A DNA stretch of 6,773 bases from positions 1-6,773 of the forward strand of contig DAOWNS010000102.1 of assembly GCA_030642465.1 (NCBI GenBank), written 5' to 3'. The notes under the pieces were generated by a model. It was given only the letters and a program-made list of their open reading frames with translations, made no database searches and was not told the DNA's origin. Positions 4,153-6,773 of the stretch are shown here, in pieces (the first letter of the stretch is position 1; each line of letters opens with the position of its first letter). The translations under genes were made by a program, and so were the position numbers. The DNA comes from Candidatus Thorarchaeota archaeon. Lineage in GTDB: Archaea; Asgardarchaeota; Thorarchaeia; Thorarchaeales; Thorarchaeaceae.

Positions 4153-6773
4153 ATGGACTACGACTCCAGAAAGATCGAGAAGAAATGGCAGAAGCGTTGG
4201 ACGAAAGACGGGGTGTTTGAAGCAGACCCTGACTCCTCCCGACCCAAGTTCTTCCTTACATGTCCCTATCCATATGTCAATGGTGCTTTGCACATTGGCC
4301 ACGGTCGAACCTACACAGTGGCTGATCTAATCGCCAGATACAACCGTATGCGCGGCTTCAACGTGCTGTTCCCGATGGCATCTCACATGACGGGCACGCC
4401 CATACAGGGGATGGTAGATAGGATTAAGTCTGGTGACCAAGCTGCAATGGAGCAATACAAGAGAGACCTTCGATTGTACTTGGAAACAGAGGAGAAAGTT
4501 GAGGCTCAACTGGCGAAGTTCATCGACCCATGGGTCACAGCCAGATTCTTCGCGAAGGTTATTCGCCAAGACTTTGATGCTTTGGGCTACAGTATCGACT
4601 GGCGAAGAGAATTCGCCACTGGTGATGAAACCTACAGCCAGTTTGTCACCTGGCAATATCACAAGTTCATGGACAAAGGCTACATCAAGCAGGGTGACTA
4701 TCCGCTACTGTACTGCCCCAGCTGCGGGAACCCTGTTGGGGAGGATGACCTACTAGAAGGTGCGACAGCCAAGGTTAAGGAGTTCACTGCCATCAAATTC
4801 GATTTTGAGGATGGATATCTAGTTGCTGCAACACTCCGCCCAGAAACAATCTTCGGTGTCACAAACATGTGGATTCATCCAACTGAAGAGTACGTGTGGG
4901 CACTAGTTAACGGAGAGAAGTGGGTTGTTTCAAAGAAGGCTGTTGAAAAACTAAAGCTGCAGGCCAAGGAAGTGGAAATACTAGAGACTTTCCCTGGCTC
5001 GAAGATCATTGGCAAGAGCTTCCAAGCGGTTCATGATGGTCACAATATTCCAATCTTCCCCGCTGAGTTCGTAGACCCGAACAATGCAACGGGAGTTGTG
5101 TATTCAGTGCCGGGACATGCGCCATTCGATTACGTTGCATTGCGCGACCTGCAGGAAGATTCCTCTTCGTTGAAACCGTATGGCATCTCGGCTGAAGAAG
5201 TTCGTGCAGTGGAAATCATCAGCATGATTGACATGAAGGGCTACAGCGAGTTTCCTGCTAAGGATGCAGTCGAATCCAGAAACATCAAGTCACAGATTCA
5301 GAAGGAGGAACTGGAGGATGCAACTCAGGAGATCTACAAGGCTGAATTCTACGATGGGGTGATGAAGGATAACTGCATGCAGTTTTCCGGGCGAGAGATC
5401 AAAGATGTGAAAGAAGACGTAGTCAAATGGATGAAGTCGACGAACCACATTGATGTCTTTTACGAACCCGATATTCGACCTGTAGTCTGCAAATGCGGAA
5501 CTGACGTACAGATTGGAGTCTTTGCTGGACAGTGGTTCCTAGATTATGAGAGCACTGGATGGAAGGACAAAGCATGGAAAGCTCTCAACTCGATGGACAT
5601 TGTTCCAGAAACGTTCAGAAACCTATTCGAGGCCACATTTGACTGGTTAGCGCAGAGACCGTGTGCAAGGAAACGGGGCATCGGCACAAAGCTTCCATTC
5701 GATGAAGAGTGGATAATCGAATCACTGTCAGATTCCACCATCTACATGGCGTACTACACAATCGCTCACAAAATTACCGGGAATAAGCTGAAGTCAGAAC
5801 AACTGACAATGAGTTTCTTTGACTATGTCTTCCTAGGAAAAGGCGGCATCAAGAAGACTGCGAAGGAAACCGACATATCCGAAGACCTATTGAAATCGAT
5901 GCGTGACGAATTCACATACTGGTATCCCAATGATCAAAGACATACAGCGCCATCTCATATATCGAATCATCTAAGCTTTGCAATCTTCCATCATGTGGCC
6001 ATATTCCCCAAGAAGCACTGGCTAAAGTGCATCAGTCTGAATGAGCACGTGAACATGGAGGGTGCCAAGATGTCAAAGAGCAAGGGCAACGTCATCCCTC
6101 TAGTGGAAATCCCCCAGAAGTACGGCGCTGATGTCTACAGAACATATGTGGTTTCTGCGGCTGAGCCCGGCAGTTTGATGGACTGGCGCGAGCGTGATGT
6201 TCCTGCTGTGAAGAACAGATTGCAGAACTTCATGCAGATAATGCAAAGGCACTCCAAGAAAGAGCCGAGAGCCTATCTGAAGAAGGATAAACCAACTGCG
6301 ATTACTCGATGGCTGTTATCAAAGGCAAATTCAATTGCTGGGCTATGCACTGAGAATCTAGACAACTTCAGGCTGCGTGACTACGCAATAGCCGTTACAT
6401 CCGATATGACACGAGCTGTGAACCACTACGTGAGACGGCCAGAGGTTCCCAAAGAGGAGCGTGAGGGAACATTGGCTTACGTTTGCGATATCTGGGTGCG
6501 ACTGGCGGCCCCCCTTATTCCTCACACCTGTGAGGAAGTCTGGTCCAAGGTGGGCCGAGATGGTTATGTGTCCTTAGCGTCCTGGCCCAAACCAAACAAG
6601 AAACTGATCGACCCGTCTGTTGAATTCGCTCATCAAGTTGTTTTGTCCACCATGCGTGATGTGAGGGAGATTATGAAACTCCTGAAGGACACCAAGGCGA
6701 AGAAGGTACATGTCTATGTTGCGCCCGAATGGATGTTCCAAGCTCTGAACAGTGTTCGCAAGGCGAAGTTACC
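4153..6773 (+). CDS. leuS: Leucyl-tRNA synthetase, archaeal/eukaryotic type, C-terminus off the edge
   Basis: Class Ia synthetase that charges tRNA-Leu with leucine in the cytoplasm. 873 codons are present; archaeal enzymes are usually about 940-970 residues, so only the extreme C-terminus is missing. Signatures in order: HIGH at 47-50 (in CPYPYVNGALHIGHGRTY), CPSC at 188-191, the CP1 editing pocket TLRPETIFGVTN (227-238) and the SVPGHAPFD segment with its conserved D326, a second Cys pair C446-x-C448 next to GQWFLDY, DWLAQRPCARKRG, SDSTIYMAYYTIAHK, and KMSKS at 639-643. An anticodon-binding helical domain follows from about 690. All catalytic and editing residues I can place are intact, so the enzyme should be active. 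The ATG at 4153 gives the normal archaeal N-terminus; the in-frame GTG at 4144 is less likely, and a TGA at 4129 closes the frame further up. GTGAG (4144-4148) or GAGG (4137-4140) may act as ribosome site. Confidence 0.97.
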   Translation, partial: MDYDSRKIEKKWQKRWTKDGVFEADPDSSRPKFFLTCPYPYVNGALHIGHGRTYTVADLIARYNRMRGFNVLFPMASHMTGTPIQGMVDRIKSGDQAAMEQYKRDLRLYLETEEKVEAQLAKFIDPWVTARFFAKVIRQDFDALGYSIDWRREFATGDETYSQFVTWQYHKFMDKGYIKQGDYPLLYCPSCGNPVGEDDLLEGATAKVKEFTAIKFDFEDGYLVAATLRPETIFGVTNMWIHPTEEYVWALVNGEKWVVSKKAVEKLKLQAKEVEILETFPGSKIIGKSFQAVHDGHNIPIFPAEFVDPNNATGVVYSVPGHAPFDYVALRDLQEDSSSLKPYGISAEEVRAVEIISMIDMKGYSEFPAKDAVESRNIKSQIQKEELEDATQEIYKAEFYDGVMKDNCMQFSGREIKDVKEDVVKWMKSTNHIDVFYEPDIRPVVCKCGTDVQIGVFAGQWFLDYESTGWKDKAWKALNSMDIVPETFRNLFEATFDWLAQRPCARKRGIGTKLPFDEEWIIESLSDSTIYMAYYTIAHKITGNKLKSEQLTMSFFDYVFLGKGGIKKTAKETDISEDLLKSMRDEFTYWYPNDQRHTAPSHISNHLSFAIFHHVAIFPKKHWLKCISLNEHVNMEGAKMSKSKGNVIPLVEIPQKYGADVYRTYVVSAAEPGSLMDWRERDVPAVKNRLQNFMQIMQRHSKKEPRAYLKKDKPTAITRWLLSKANSIAGLCTENLDNFRLRDYAIAVTSDMTRAVNHYVRRPEVPKEEREGTLAYVCDIWVRLAAPLIPHTCEEVWSKVGRDGYVSLASWPKPNKKLIDPSVEFAHQVVLSTMRDVREIMKLLKDTKAKKVHVYVAPEWMFQALNSVRKAKL

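Noticed and set aside
4327..4756. Frames on both strands inside the synthetase gene (4327-4662 minus, 4433-4756 plus)
   Set aside because: They sit within the uninterrupted LeuRS reading frame, which carries all family motifs.

Overview
The window reads as a piece of an archaeal chromosome. Three things support this. The large gene at the right edge is an archaeal/eukaryotic-type leucyl-tRNA synthetase. The left edge carries the first 58 codons of an archaeal transcription factor B (zinc ribbon followed by the DTGPEWRAF signature). Several starts are preceded by GGTGA(T), complementary to the archaeal 16S 3' end, and by A/T-rich TATA-type elements at archaeal distances. Moderate base composition and the TFB/LeuRS style would fit an Asgard-type or other uncultivated mesophilic lineage, but the sequence alone cannot settle this.

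Layout, left to right. 1-176 (-): 5' part of a TFB gene, running off the left edge. 177-493: a leader/promoter region holding a possible 32-codon ORF, TATA-like elements and a T-rich terminator of the next gene. 494-1075 (-): an unrecognised 193-aa soluble protein. 1076-1174: a compact divergent promoter with two 15-bp operator-like repeats. 1175-1768 (+): a small integral-membrane methyltransferase of the isoprenylcysteine-methyltransferase/NnrU/PEMT class. 1783-2229 (-): a 148-aa Cys/His-rich protein whose start overlaps the end of its upstream neighbour. 2223-3164 (-): a succinylglutamate desuccinylase/aspartoacylase-like (M14-type) protein that has lost its zinc ligands. 3245-3910 (-): a SAM-methyltransferase-like Rossmann protein. 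3911-4152: a divergent intergenic region with an inverted repeat around a TATA element, a possible leucine-ending leader peptide and a hairpin. 4153-6773 (+): leuS, 873 codons present, C-terminus off the right edge.

The three minus-strand genes 3910 to 1783 lie close together in one direction and may be one transcription unit; the 7-nt overlap between the last two strongly suggests coupled translation. The 193-aa gene and the membrane methyltransferase share one promoter region and probably one regulator. The most unusual items are the zinc-less desuccinylase homologue coupled to the Cys/His-rich protein, the repeat pair in the divergent promoter, and the structured leuS leader. No mobile element, CRISPR array, tRNA or rRNA was seen.
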